A stretch of 64,000 nucleotides of DNA, taken from Hypomesus transpacificus (Eukaryota > Chordata > Actinopteri > Osmeriformes > Osmeridae). Shown here piece by piece: positions 36,501 through 54,877 of this stretch. Each line of letters opens with the position of its first letter. The stretch's first letter is position 1. The notes under the pieces were generated by a model. It did no database searches and was not told where the DNA came from. It was given only the letters and a program-made list of their open reading frames with translations. Location of the stretch: contig NC_061063.1 of assembly GCF_021917145.1 (NCBI RefSeq), positions 8,387,097-8,451,096 on the forward strand, in the 5' to 3' direction. The translations under genes and the position numbers were made by a program.

Positions 36501-38192
36501 TTCTCGCTTGTCAACAGACTTCTGCCTGACATGGGACAGCTACTGGATAAAAAGTTCCAGGTGACCTTTAACCCCTCCACTTCAACCTGCGAACTCTGCC
36601 ACAGCCAAGGCCTTGACATCATCGCCATCCGTGGCAGAAGCATTTAGCATTAAGCAGATGTGTGATATCTGTAGAGTCAGTGAATTTGTAGTGATGATAA
36701 AGTGATGGAGGGGTGGGTGGAGTGATGGTTGTCATGGTGACGTTCTCTACTCCTATGTCCTTAGGTCGTGTACGGGTTAACGTATCACAGGATGGCCATG
36801 CACGAGGGAGTGGACACGCAAACCCTCCGGAAAGCCCTGTGGAACTACATCCAGTGTGTCTATGGAATACGGTGTGTCTCTCTGTCTCTCACTATATATT
36901 TTCCTCTGTCTCTCACTCTCTTTCTGTTTCTGTCTTTTACTCTCTCAAGCTGTCTCGCTCTCCCTCTCTCTTTCACCCTCTCTCTGTTTTTCTACAAACA
37001 CGCCAGTATGACTCACTGACAGTTGTGTGTGTGCAGTTATGACGATTACGACTACGGCGAGGTCAACGTGCTGTTGGAGCGCGCCCTGAAGGTGTACGTC
37101 AAGACGGTAGCGTGCCACCCCGAGCAGACCACCTCCAGAACCTACGCTTCCTTCTGGAGACACTTCCACCACTCGGAGAAGGTGAGGCTCACACTCTAGC
37201 CGTGTCTCGTGTGTGTGTGTGTCCGAGAGTGTCAGGTGTGCTGCTAACCGCTCCCTGTGTCTCAGGTGTGCTGCTAACCCCTCCCTGTGTCTCAGGTGTG
37301 CTGCTAACCCCTCCCTGTGTCTCAGGTGTGATGCTAACCCCTCCCTGTGTCTCAGGTGTGCTGCTAACCCCTCCCTGTGTCTCAGGTATGCTGCTAACCC
37401 CTCCCTGTGTCTCAGGTGTGATGCTAACCCCTCCCTGTGTCTCAGGTGTGCTGCTAACCCCTCCCTGTGTCTCAGGTGTGCTGCTAACCCCTCCCTGTGT
37501 CTCAGGTGTGCTGCTAACCGCTCCCTGTGTCTCAGGTGTGATGCTAACCCCTCCCTGTGTCTCAGGTGTGATGCTAACCCCTCCCTGTGTCTCAGGTGTG
37601 ATGCTAACCGCTCCCTGTGTCTCAGGTGTGATGCTAACCCCTCCCTGTGTCTCAGGTGTGATGCTAACCGCTCCCGGTGTCTCAGGTGTGCTGCTAACCG
37701 CTCCCTGTGTCTCAGGTGTGATGCTAACCCCTCCCTGTGTCTCAGGTATGATGCTAACCCCTCCCTGTGTCTCAGGTGTGATGCTAACCCCTCCCTGTGT
37801 CTCAGGTGTGCTGCTAACCCCTCCCTGTGTCTCAGGTGTGCTGCTAACCCCTCCCTGTGTCTCAGGTGTGCTGCTAACCCCTCCCTGTGTCTCAGGTGTG
37901 CTGCTAACCCCTCCCTGTGTCTCAGGTGTGATGCTAACCCCTCCCTGTGTCTCAGGTGTGATGCTAACCGCTCCTGGTGTCTCAGGTGTGATGCTAACCC
38001 CTCCCTGTGTCTCAGGTGTGATGCTAACCCCTCCCTGTGTCTCAGGTGTGCTGCTAACCCCTCCCTGTGTCTCAGGTGTGCTGCTAACCCCTCCCCTCTC
38101 TGCAGGTGCACCTCAACCTGCTGCTGATGGAGGCTCGACTTCAAGCTGCCCTGCTGTACACTCTGCGAGCCATCACACGTCACATGACATGA
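33512..38192 (+). CDS. sesn2: Sestrin, probably sestrin-2
   Basis: Stress-induced cytosolic protein; sestrins bind leucine and GATOR2 to restrain mTORC1 and have a weak AhpD-like peroxide activity. Eleven exons: 33512-33874, 34613-34678, 34794-34982, 35319-35501, 35656-35877, 36002-36137, 36249-36364, 36477-36560, 36765-36871, 37037-37181, 38106-38192; phases fit, 565 residues. The N-terminal region has [13 protein letters not shown], as in sestrin-1 long and sestrin-3. The AhpD-like site is [10 protein letters not shown] (C213, Y215, H220, matching human SESN2 C125/Y127/H132). GATOR2 contact [10 protein letters not shown] is present. Leucine-pocket residues are kept (T459, T471, L474, R475, W529, E536) except R462 in place of human T377. 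It ends AITRHMT. The exon 5 donor (GAG|GTGTGG) is weak but is the only one found that keeps frame. The call of sesn2 over sesn1/3 rests mainly on neighbours matn1, fgr and ahdc1. Confidence 0.88.
35118..35286 (-). mobile_element. tRNA-derived SINE with V-SINE/L2-like tail
   Basis: On the minus strand a tRNA-like head (around 35280 downwards) leads to a tail whose + strand reads CATTTAGCAGACGCTCTTAT and CAGAGCGACTTACA, the widespread fish SINE/LINE 3' motif, with GAAGTGCCTTGCCCAAGGAC between. It lies in sesn2 intron 3. A second copy is at 49374-49548. Confidence 0.75.
37231..38105 (+). repeat. 30-bp minisatellite made of 3' splice-site copies, sesn2 intron 10
   Basis: 29 units of 30 bp. Each has CTGCTAAC or ATGCTAAC (branch-point-like), then CCCTCCCTGTGTCTCAG (pyrimidine tract and AG), then GTGTG. 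The last unit differs only by CCCTCTCTGCAG and is the real acceptor used by exon 11, which begins GTGCACCTC. Units vary at a few positions (CTG/ATG, ACCC/ACCG, GTGTG/GTATG). Long repetitive open frames on both strands are by-products of the 30-bp period. Confidence 0.97.
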
Positions 38193-38273
38193 TGGTGCAG
38201 GTGCACCGTGACACACACTACATACTGTTTACGTCGCAATGATATGCACGCTCACTTACTCTAAGCTGTAGCA

Positions 38274-38277
<4 letters not shown>

Positions 38278-38310
<33 letters not shown>
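38278..38310. repeat. (CA)n microsatellite
   Basis: CA run in the sesn2 3' UTR. Confidence 0.9.
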
Positions 38311-38647
38311 ACACCACACCACACGTACGTAGGCCCCCTTTACCTAGTACACTACACTGTGTGTGTACACTGTACACATGAACTCTAAGGTGAATGTTTT
38401 TTGATATTGATTGATCAGGTTTAGCTATTTTGTTTAAATGCATGTGTGTGTGTTTGTGCACCAATGTGTGTCGTTTACTCTTTTGCACTCAGTGTTACTT
38501 CTGGTATTTCCAGCAAATGGCACATTGACCTATAGGAAACATTGTGGAACAGTCTTATCTGGATCCGTGTGATCTTTTATGAATGTGAAAGTTCCCAGTG
38601 GTCCGTTTTACCCATGTTGCAGTATTTTAAATCATATCTTTGCTGGA

Positions 38648-38653
38648 AATAAA
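38648..38653 (+). promoter_or_regulatory. Candidate polyadenylation signal (sesn2)
   Basis: AATAAA about 455 bp after the stop; another AATAAA follows at 38786-38791. Confidence 0.55.
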
Positions 38654-39679
38654 TACCTCAAGCTTAAGCCCTATGTTATGGTACAGCTAGCGCTTTTTAC
38701 AGCAGCTAGCTAGCTACATCTCTACCTGGGCAACGCATCTGTTACAAGCATCCAACCCTAGGTGTAATTGTATTTTTTTGTGTACAATAAAATATATATT
38801 TTATCAAAAGATGTTTGTAATATTTTAAATGTAACTTTAACATTTTAAATGTTTAAGTTCGAAGTGAACCTTAGTCATGCCACGCATCGCTGTCGCTTAA
38901 GCCTAATATGTATGCCGATTGACTGTAATTACAGATACCTTCCACCAGGTGGTAACAAGAACGCGCTGCTTCCAGGTGTCCAGGCATTGTACACTTGCAT
39001 ACCACTTGAATACATTGCAGATGGTAAAATTGGGTAGGCTAGGTGGCGTAGCACGGCTACCGAGGGAATGTGCTTAATACGCTTTACTTCCCTTTTGATT
39101 AGCTAGATTGCTAGATTTTCAAAATCAAACGCGGAAGTGTCAAACGTAATGTCTAAAATCTTAGATTTCTGAACAATTGTGTTTTTCGAAAAATTATTTT
39201 TATTGTTAACTAAATCAAATTCATTACCTTAACTTATCTTAACGCAATTTACTTTAAATATGTACAATTTCCTCCTTTCATTGAAGTATTCGCTGATTAG
39301 ACAGTATGATGTTCTCTTTGGGTGCGCGGATATCACACCATAAAGCTACACCTTCCTGTTGAACTAACACCTCTGATACTTATACATTTCACGCTGTTGA
39401 AATTCAGAATGGAAGTAAGTAATTTACAGTGGGCCTACGTTTCAGCAGCGTGAAATTACATTATTCTCCGGGGTGGAAACTAAGAATTATTTAAGGGTGG
39501 TGGAAATTGACTGTGCCAATCTACTGCCCATTGTACAGGCACCAAGCGTCACGTGATTATTTGACAAAACCGCAAATTGTGAAGTTACTCCTTTCCGGAG
39601 AATGGTCATGTCTAAGTCTAGGGAAGTTTTCGTCTTTTATTTGTTGTATGGCTTTTCAGGTGTAGGCTGAATAAGAGGA

Positions 39680-39908
39680 CACTGGCATAAGAGGCGTTCC
39701 TTGGGTGGAAGTCTGCGCACGGAATCCTGCCCTTCCGGACAGAGCGCGCGCATTCACATCTCTGCCCGCAGGAGCGCTCAGCTGTCTGGTGCGACAAGTC
39801 ACCGGCCACCGTCCAAACTAGTCCTGTTCTCTGCCAGGTGTTGATTTTGTTGTCCGCCAAGTCTGTCTAACGGGTCTGAGCAACGGGTGACCCGTTACAC
39901 GCTACTTG
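39680..39908 (+). other. Possible first (untranslated) exon of the fgr-type kinase gene
   Basis: GC-rich segment in AT-rich surroundings ending in a good donor (TTG|GTAAGT). No long frame. Assignment to fgr is by position only. Confidence 0.3.
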
Positions 39909-39988
39909 GTAAGTCATGCTATATGTGAATAATCAAAAAATACAAAGGTTTAAGTCTAAGCGTCTTCAGTTGTTGCCTGTATATGTTC

Positions 39989-40032
39989 TGGATAAGACCG
40001 TCTGCTAAATGATTGAATGTAAATGTATAACT
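39989..40032 (+). mobile_element. SINE/L2 tail fragment
   Basis: CTGGATAAGACCGTCTGCTA followed by AATGATTGAATGTAAATGTA matches the common fish SINE 3' tail, in + orientation; only the tail is present. Confidence 0.6.
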
Positions 40033-42338
40033 AATTATATTGAGTGCCAGATTAAACAGCCACGAAATATAGGCCTATTAAATGACAAAAAAAGTACTAA
40101 AGGCTCAATAGGCTGTTTAAGGAACTAGGTTTTCTTTTAATATTTTTATTATAATTTTAGGTGGCTGACTTGGTGTGTCCAGTTCAAATCCAGTCAAATT
40201 AAAAGGGATTACGTTGTGTTGCGTTTGGGATGTTCAGAATCTGATGTACTACCTAAACTAACTGTATGAGGTTCTCCTGGAATAACAACTCGCCGCCTCG
40301 CAGTGGTGCTTATTGGAAAAGCAGCATGTTGTCTGATACCCCATAACCCTCATTCTTATTTGTACGTATAGGGCCTACTGTTTGTCACACTAAGCCACCA
40401 GTTTGCAAACCGTGTTTGTTTGCATTTGTCTGATATTGGGCAACTTTGTGGATCCCACAGTTGTTCAATTAAGGGAAGTTTTAACATGGCTGTGAAATCT
40501 TGCGAGAAAACTAGCTTGCATATGCAAAGACACTGCATAACTTCCTCTCTGGTCATACAGTTCGCACAAATGTTATTTGGAAATCATTGGCTATTGACTA
40601 GTGTTTTTGTTAAATTACTAACAATACTCCTACTGTGCTGTATGGTGTGGGAATCTCTATACCATTTAGAGTAGTGGTTGCTGCTGTGGTTTATGGTCAT
40701 TTAGAGTTATGAACAGTGTCGTTCCTGGTCAGAACCCTTGGAAGCACAATGGTTCTCTATGCAATCTTGCTAGTAATGACATTCTGAGCTCCAAGACAGT
40801 CAACAAGTTTGTGTGAAATAGGTGGATTGTGAAAGGGGGATATGGGTAGGCAGTGGGAATGATTTAGGATTCCGAAAAAGAGACCAAGATGTGATTATAG
40901 GCTATCCAAGGCCGGGCTTCATCACTTCCTGTTTCTTCACGAGGTCACTTCCTGGCTTTAGCCTCTGGGCTATGCAGGAAGGAAGTAGGAGTGGTTTTGC
41001 TGGGGGGCTGTAAACCCTGCTTTCCCACCAAGAACCACTAAGAGGACTACCTACTGCCCCAGCACGTACCAATATGAATCGAGTGTTCAGCAACAATGGC
41101 ACAGGGCAGTGGAAATAGGGGGAGAAACAATCCGTTCTTCACTTTCCCTCCCCTATCTCTCTTCCCCTCTTCATTTGACAAGATTAAGTCATTAATTAAT
41201 CCACTCATCCAGTGGCTGAGAGAGACATATTCTGAAGTATTGTATCGTAATCAATCCCCCCCCCCCCCCCCCCCCCCCCCAAAGGGGATGTGATGACGCA
41301 ATGTGGAGGAAACAGGACGTCCCTGAGCCCAAAACACCTGACTTCCCCACGTACACTTTTCCATCACCCCCCCCCCCCCCCCGTTATCCTCCCCCTATCA
41401 CTCTCTCTCTCGCTGTCGCCATCTCTGTCTGTACACCCCTTTGCATTCCTTTATCCTCATCTTTCACCCGTGTGTGTGTGTGTGTGTCCGTCGGCTCAGT
41501 GACAGCTCACTTCCCAGTGTCCTATCACTCATGCTCCACTCACACACAGCATCCTGTGGGCTTTCCTGCTTTCCAGGGGGAGGGAGGGAGGGATAAAATG
41601 GTGGGAGGGAGGGGAAAAGGTGAGAAAGGAAAATTGCACTGTAAATCCGTAGGATGCAAATACAGTAACTCTAACTGTGAACTTTGTGTGTGTGTGTGTC
41701 TGCATCTACATCTACGTGTGTCACATGTTGAGAATTCCCCACTGGGAACTGCTTATCAGTAGTTCATTGGGCAGGAAAGGGTGTGTCTGTGAATTTGATG
41801 TTTGTGAGTGTGATGAATCAGGGTGAGGCGCATGTTTTCCTTCTGTGTTGACATGTTATGTTTACAGTCATCTTGGTCTCTGGGTTTATATGTCAGGGCT
41901 GCTGAACGTGTACTGGGTCTTACATGTAAGGACCTTTGCAAACCCAAAGAAGATCAAACTGGAGAACTCTTTTATTTCTGTCAACCAGCATGTTGACGCA
42001 TGGTGATACAATCAGAATACCACCACAGCTAGGGCCTTGCTGGTTGGTTGCTGTTAGGCTAGCCTGTTCGCAGTGAACCCACTCGGAGGAATGTAAAGTC
42101 AAGCGCCCCTGTTTGTGTCATTGGTATTACATCTGCAGAAACAATGGACATTTCCATAGTTGTGTTTGAAGAACAAACTGTCTTTTGATGGAAACAGAAT
42201 AAGGCTAGTTATGCACTTCCTCAAATAAGCGTGAGATTGTTGTTAGCTCTAGAATGTCTAGCTCTAGAATGTCTACTTGGAGGGATTTATTGTAATAATT
42301 GTGTTTCACTGATGTTACACCAGAGGTTTGTTCAGGGG

Positions 42339-42343
<5 letters not shown>

Positions 42344-42402
<59 letters not shown>
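42344..42402. repeat. (TA)n microsatellite
   Basis: About 29 perfect TA dinucleotides, followed by (TG)n. Confidence 0.98.
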
Positions 42403-42406
<4 letters not shown>

Positions 42407-44116
42407 GTGTGTGTGTGTGTGGTGCGTGCACCCAAATGTGTCTCTGTGGTATGGCTGGGTTTGAGAACTGAAATGAAGTTTCCAATTATATATCTATTAT
42501 TTTCGCCCCATTTCTATGATCTATACATATGTATATATTTAGACTTCTGCGAACACACGTAAGAATATAAAGAAAAGACATACACACACACACACACAGA
42601 CCACACAAGTTCACACAGGTTCACACAGGTTCACCTTGGGTGGAAGGACTGCATGTCTTATCTTCTGTGACAACATAACAGGTCTCCAAGCCTGGTGCAT
42701 CTACACCCCTGCTCCTCCTGCTACACCTGGGTTCTACCCACATCTTCACTGAGAGGAAGGACGAATCCAGTCGAGAGTCTACGGTTCTTTAGAGAGGTAA
42801 AGCAAACAGAACATGTTTCATCAGACGTGAGTTCCATTCGTCCACAAAGCCACCATTTTGAGTTTGCGCTTGTTTAACCCACAGCTCCTTCAGCTCCACA
42901 ATTCCCTCCGCAGCTACAGGAAGTCAACAACTGGGAGGATTTGTTTGTAAATGATATCAGAGTTTTGGGACAAAGAGAGAGTGTGTGTGGGGTGGGGGGA
43001 TAGGACAGAGAGAAAGAGAGAGAGGATGGAGAGAGAGAAAGAGAAAATATGATCAACAGGAACCTATGGAGAACAATGACCAGAGGGCCGGCTGCACATT
43101 CGCTTGCTGCTTGTGTGGGGTGTCTCTGTGTGTGTGCGTGTGTGTTATCAAAATATTTCCCTGTTTTGGCTGTAACGGGCGGCTTGGTAATGTGGAGAAG
43201 ACAATGCAATTTGTTACGTTAACTGTAACATTCAACATTTATGAAATCAGAATCTCTTCTGAAATGATCTGCAGACATTTTAACTGTTCTACCCATAACC
43301 TCGAACACCCAGGAGCGCGCCAGAGAGAGAGAGATCCCAGTGTACATTTTGAGTGTGCTGTTTAATATACATTTCAGAATAGAATAGTGATAAAGGTGAC
43401 AATAGTGATGCCCTCTTTCCCAGCACTAACACACAGGGTGTACAGAGGGAATGGTGTTTCAGATGGTGTGTGTTTGTGAAGGGACTCTGTCCTCAGTGTC
43501 CAGGAAAAGGGGAAGGGGGGGAAGGGGCGGAGCCATCAGTGGGTTGGACAGGAAACCCTTACAGGGCCGACTTCCTGTGGCTCTCCTGATGGTGGGCCAG
43601 ATTGTGTGTGTGTGTTTGGAGTGGGGCGTGGAGAAAGTATTAGTGTATTTTACTGTGAACTAAGCAGTGACCATTGAACTTATATACTTATATCGTGTGT
43701 GTGTGTGTTGTGTTTCTCAGTGACAGCATTCAGTCGCTAAGTAAAGTTACCTTCTTCACACACACACACACACACACCTCTAAGTCATGGTTATTGGGGA
43801 TAACTGTTTTCAGTGAACTTTAAAGCTACAGTATGGTTAGGTAATGAGTGAAATGGTATGTTAATGAGCTACAGTCACTTAGTGTCAGGGTCTTGACATT
43901 TACTGTTGAGTTGCAGGCCCTTCACACCCACCCACCCACCCCCACACACACTGGTAGAGCCGCCTTAACCATAGTATACTTAGCTACCCCCTCTCCTGTC
44001 CTCTTGTCTGGAGGGGAAGTGGCTAACCTAAATGTAACCTCCTATTTCTCTGTTTCTTTCTGTTTCTCACTTACTGCTTACTGTCTTTCTCACTGCCCTG
44101 CTCTCTCTCTTTCTCA

Positions 44117-44164
<48 letters not shown>

Positions 44165-44358
44165 ACCGTGCTCTGTCTCTGTCTCTCTCCCTCTCCCTCT
44201 GCTCTCACTACTCTGCTCTCTCTTTCACTACCCTGCTCTCTCTCTGTCTCTCTCCCTCTCCATCTGCTCTCACTCACCTCTGACCGATGCCTTCCTGCGT
44301 TGTGTTGTTCTCCCCTGTCCGTTCCCTCCTCTGCATCTTTCCTTTCTCTCCTGTCCAG

Positions 44359-44402
44359 CTGCCATGGTCCCAGACAGATGATTTGACCAAGGAAGATTTC
44401 AG
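44359..44402 (+). other. Possible 5' untranslated exon of the fgr-type kinase
   Basis: 44-nt segment between CTCTCCTGTCCAG and the donor TTTCAG|GTGAGA, about 255 bp before the start codon. No conserved reading frame. Confidence 0.4.
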
Positions 44403-44657
44403 GTGAGAAACTCTGACCTACTTATTCTTCACAGCTGAAGCTTAAATATGTCTTTTTCAGTGTGATAATATTCTCCCCATCTTCCACACAAGTAATTCAA
44501 GTAAATGTAGTTACATAAGTATTCTATTTCCACTGCTTACAATCACTCCTCACTGCATTTTGGTTAGCAAGTCCAAGCTTAATTACTCTTTTTTGAGTCA
44601 GTGTCTAAAATGAGATCTCCGGCTGTCTCCATAGCGACCGTCTCCCAGCCGGTTATT

Positions 44658-50784
<6,127 letters not shown>

Positions 50785-51703
50785 CCACACACACACAAAC
50801 ACATAAACAGTTACATGCAGATGGACACACACACACACACACACACACAGTGTCTTATGCATAAACCGTTTCATGCAAATGCACACACACATACGCGCAC
50901 ACATTGTCACACTCATCAACCATTCCATGCAGATCTACATACACAGAGAAACACACTATGTTTATATATAACAAAGATATATGACAGGCTTTTTTGGTTC
51001 ACTCCTGTCAGAGGTCAGGCCAGATTAATCAAATATGAGCCGTGGTGTCTGGGCTCTAATAGTCAGGCCTGGAGGAGCTGTAATTATACTGATGTCAGTA
51101 TTTGCCTTGACGCTTTCATCTATAATCATGACAACAAGGACACATACAGCACAAGAGCAAGATAGGGTGCACTGTGGGTAAGAGTTGTGTGTCACAACAG
51201 TACTGATCCCGGGTCAAATGTATGCTCACCTCTGAACTAATAATCTTTTCAGACTTCATAGGTTAGAAGCTGATCACAGATCTGTGTCTAAACCTCTAGC
51301 AGAATATCTGGGATCAGGGAAAAGTATAGAACTGATGCCAGTATGCCTAAATGCTTTATTCAGGATAGGTGATCAAATGCATTTCCACAAGTTCCTTTTT
51401 TACTCTGTAACCAAACTTTGAAGGATGGAATGATCTTGATGTTTAGTATAACTATCCCTGTCTTGTTTTAATTTAATGCCAGTATATTTTTCTCTTAGCT
51501 AACATATACACAGCTTTAAACCAATGGGAGGGCAAGTTGTGGGGTCACACCGATGCTCATAGGTGAAAGGTCAAAGGGTCAGTAGAGAAAAGGATGTTCT
51601 GAGTGTTTTGAATGTTGTCTGTATGTCTTGTTTTTGTAGCTGTGGAATAAAGCTCAATACCTTATTATCTTCGGAGCCTGTTCAGTGCATTGTCTGATTT
51701 TTG

Positions 51704-51736
<33 letters not shown>

Positions 51737-52080
51737 GCACGCACACGCACACACACACACACACGCACACGCACACACACTTTCTTGGTCTCCTAGTCAG
51801 CCTGGTAAAGCTAGTTTTCTGTGGCACTGCTGAGATGGTGATAATAAGCTGCATTTTTCCTTTCATCTGATGGATGACTAAGAGATGGATATTTTGGGGG
51901 GATGGTCACTGACAGACTGTTAGGCAGACTGACTGCCTGGTTGACTAATTTGACTGACTTATCTGGCTGTCTGGTTCTGGCTAATGGACTGATTTAGAGG
52001 GAGCCAGTCAGGAAAACGCTCCGTTATTCGAGTCTGTAGTTTTTTTTCTCGATAATTGTATAATGATGGTAATCTCTCTC
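50785..52080. other. fgr 3' UTR and intergenic DNA
   Basis: CA runs occur at 50825-50850 and 51705-51780. AATAAA at 51646 is the likely polyadenylation signal. No gene seen. Confidence 0.55.
51646..51651 (+). promoter_or_regulatory. Candidate polyadenylation signal (fgr)
   Basis: AATAAA in TGTGGAATAAAGCTC, about 860 bp after the stop. Confidence 0.6.
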
Positions 52081-52099
52081 CTCAACACGACGGCATTGC

Positions 52100-52755
52100 G
52101 TAACCCAGACAACCACTGCTGTTGGATAAAAGAACTACATTTCCCAGAAATTGAAGGCAGAAAGTGTGACCAGCTACGGATCCCCGGATGGGACTGACAG
52201 CCAGGCACGTCTGAAGAGGAACGGAGACCAACCGCACGGTATAGAGGTGGAATTGCGGAGAGGGAGAGAAACGGGCGCAGATTCGGTCATTCCTTCCCTC
52301 TGACTCTTGTGCTCCCGCATCCACGGGTCGCCCCGTGCTTGCCACGAAACCAGACCGCGGGGGTTGAGCAGCGTTCGGGTGCACTTTGAAGGGGGCAAGG
52401 ACAGTGAACGCCCCCGTTCCCCTTTCTCTCGATTTCTTCAGTTTTTGTATTCCCCTCTTAGGGTGCAGATGTTTATGTGAAGCAGCTTTTTTGGAATGTA
52501 GCGTTTTACGGTGCTGGCTGCACACAGACAGAAAAGCGCAAGGGAAAAGGAGGCAACGTTGGAAACGGGAGGAATATATCCTCCTTCCCTGGCGGACTTC
52601 AGATGAACGGAACATGCTGTGCGCAAGAGGCGGCAGCCGTGATACTAACGGCTCCGTGACCCCAGCTAGGAGACGAGTGAAACACCGAAAGCCGCGCGAG
52701 CAGCCAGCCCCGCCACCGCTGCAGCAGCGCGAGCCCGAGCCTGCCGCCTCTCCCG
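52100..52755 (+). other. Probable first 5' untranslated exon of ahdc1
   Basis: GC-rich, CpG-containing segment ending in a strong donor (TCTCCCG|GTGAGT) about 4.3 kb before the ahdc1 start codon. The start is approximate. A frame through its end is open but not conserved with anything I know. Confidence 0.4.
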
Positions 52756-54877
52756 GTGAGTGCGCATGTAGTGTCTGTTTACAGAACCCTGTATTTGCAT
52801 AGCTTATGGCTGACCGTTCTACTGTCGCCAAATTCGCGTGGCACCGCTGGCTGCATTTTCTATTAAAGGAATTTATCTTAACCTCGTCGGTGCCGTTAAC
52901 TGGGCGCTGCGTGTGGCTTGCACTGGGTCATTGACACACTGCTGTCCATGCATATTGAGGTGCGCTCCTATAATTTGGGATAGTAGCCACACTGCCAGAC
53001 ACACACATAAGTGCATTGTTTGTTTACGCATTAGTGATCCGGTTTCCATCCTATGTTAGAGTTCGTGTTTGGATGCGATTTTAGTTATTTGTAAAAGAGG
53101 CTAAGATGTCTACCCACAGACAGAGAAAGATTCCCCGGCCCATTACTGTGAATCGAACGGTCTGTGAATCGCCCGCAATTTACCTACAAGCTCAACCAAC
53201 AGTCTGGCTTCTTTGCTGCTGTGGTGCGAACCACGGGCGCGCTCTGACAGATGTTTACTGTTATTAACGAAAAACGGAGAGACGGAAGAATACGCATCGC
53301 CCCATCACTCATATAGCGCCACTTAACCTGAAGCCATACCTCGGTAACCAAGCAATCCTGACGCGCTTATCAAGTATTGGCACGGGCCGGTGCGTTCAGA
53401 GTGTGACGCCCACGTACCGAGACGCCGTGCTCATGGTAGTGATTATCACCTCTTGTCTGAAAGAGAGAGAGAGGGGGGTGAGAGAGAGGGAGACGAGGGG
53501 GAGGTGGGGTACAGAGGGAGACAGGGGAGACAAGATAGATAATGTTGGGGAGATGGGGGAGTTGAATAGAGAGCCTTGGGCAAATTGTGACAGTTGTCTT
53601 CTTTACTGCCATATTGATTTGGAGAGCTCGTGCACATGTTGATGGTAATGGTAAGTAGAGAGGTCATCCTTTGTACCTGTGGGTGATGTGTGTGTGTGTT
53701 TGTGTGTTCATAGCAGGACTGCATACATTTCACATAAAGGGACATGTTAAATGAACAGGCTTTATACATTTTTTTACTCGCTTGTTTTGACTGAAATGGA
53801 ATTGATTGAACTGACCCCAGGCATGTAGCTGTGTGGGTCTTGGTTAGTCCTGTTTGTGTGTGTATGTGTTTGGTTGGCGGGATGGGGGGTGGGTGGGTGG
53901 GTGGGGGGGGGGGGGGGGGGGGGGTTGGGGGTTGGGGAGAGTGGGCAAAGACTTATTGTGTTGCTTACTTGTGTTAGTGATGATGGTTGGCATAGCAACG
54001 GCCTTGTAGCTCTGCTAATGTATCTTTCTGTCCTCAGACCGGGTCACTCGGCCCACCTTACACACCGGATCTTAGCCGTGGTATTGCTTGTGTGTGTGTC
54101 TGTGTGTGTTTGGTGTTGCGAGTACTTCTATTGTGTGTCTCTAAGTTGAACTGCAGTATGTCTGTGCGTGTACCTGCGTATGTCTGCAGTGTAAGAAGAA
54201 GACTGCGGTGTGTGTGTGTGTGTTTGTGTCAGGCTGCACTGTCACACAGATACACTCTGCCGATATGACAGCCACAGCTCAACCAATCATCTGTCTCTTT
54301 TTTCAGCCTATCAGCCGGTCTGGCTGCTGTGGCAAGACTTCCTCTTTATAGAGGTCGCCATGGAGATGAGGCTGACACACTGGGTACACTGGACGCACAC
54401 ACACACAAATACACACACACACATACACACACACATACACACACACACATAGAAGGACATCAGGCATTGAAACACATTCATTCTGTGGGGAAACGATTGT
54501 TCTGAACAAGCCAAGTTTCTGATAGAACAACTTCCACATTGAAGGTCATGAGTGAAGACCCAGAGCTATGGTTCCAGCCCTGGTTTATGTCCCACCATGG
54601 GTTCCACCGTTCTGGAGTTCTAGGGCTGCATAATCTTCAGTGTTTTCAGGAGGAGAGAACTTCAAGGTTTAAATGTTCATCCAGACCAGAGTGACCCGAG
54701 GAAAAAATAGATCCAGTCTCTCTTAACTGAAAGCGCAAATTTGTCGGAACCTTTGTCTGAACCTTTGTCTGAACCTTTGTCTGATCGCGTCTGTACTAAT
54801 GCATTTTATAACGAGGTGCAATTTGCAGAATCATCAGTGTTGAAGCCTACCAACAGTTCTTTGCATGCATAGTGACT
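52756..54877. other. Presumed ahdc1 5' intron sequence
   Basis: No coding exon recognised. It contains GA-rich DNA (53460-53550), a poly-G tract (53896-53922) and CA repeats (54395-54450). Confidence 0.5.

Larger units (their letters stand above)
38193..44657. other. sesn2 3' UTR, intergenic DNA and probable fgr 5' region
   Basis: AATAAA signals at 38648 and 38786 probably end sesn2. A donor-like CTACTTG|GTAAGT at 39908 follows a GC-rich stretch (39680-39900) and may be a first untranslated exon of the kinase gene. Poly-C tracts lie at 41255-41280 and 41367-41382, and a (TA)n run at 42344-42402. No other coding exon was recognised. Confidence 0.5.

Noticed and set aside
37231..38105. CRISPR-like regular array
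   Set aside because: Units are contiguous with no unique spacers, and the genome is a vertebrate's.
36945..38242. Long open frames on both strands (423, 376 and 304 residues) over the sesn2 intron 10 repeat
   Set aside because: They arise because a 30-bp repeat has a period divisible by three and happens to lack stops; they overlap an intron and real exons.
52386..52802. 138-residue frame near the presumed ahdc1 first exon
   Set aside because: It runs through the donor at 52755 and has no recognisable domain; probably untranslated leader.
53856..54149. Possible extra ahdc1 exon after TCTGTCCTCAG at 54038
   Set aside because: No conserved frame and no clear donor; not enough to call.
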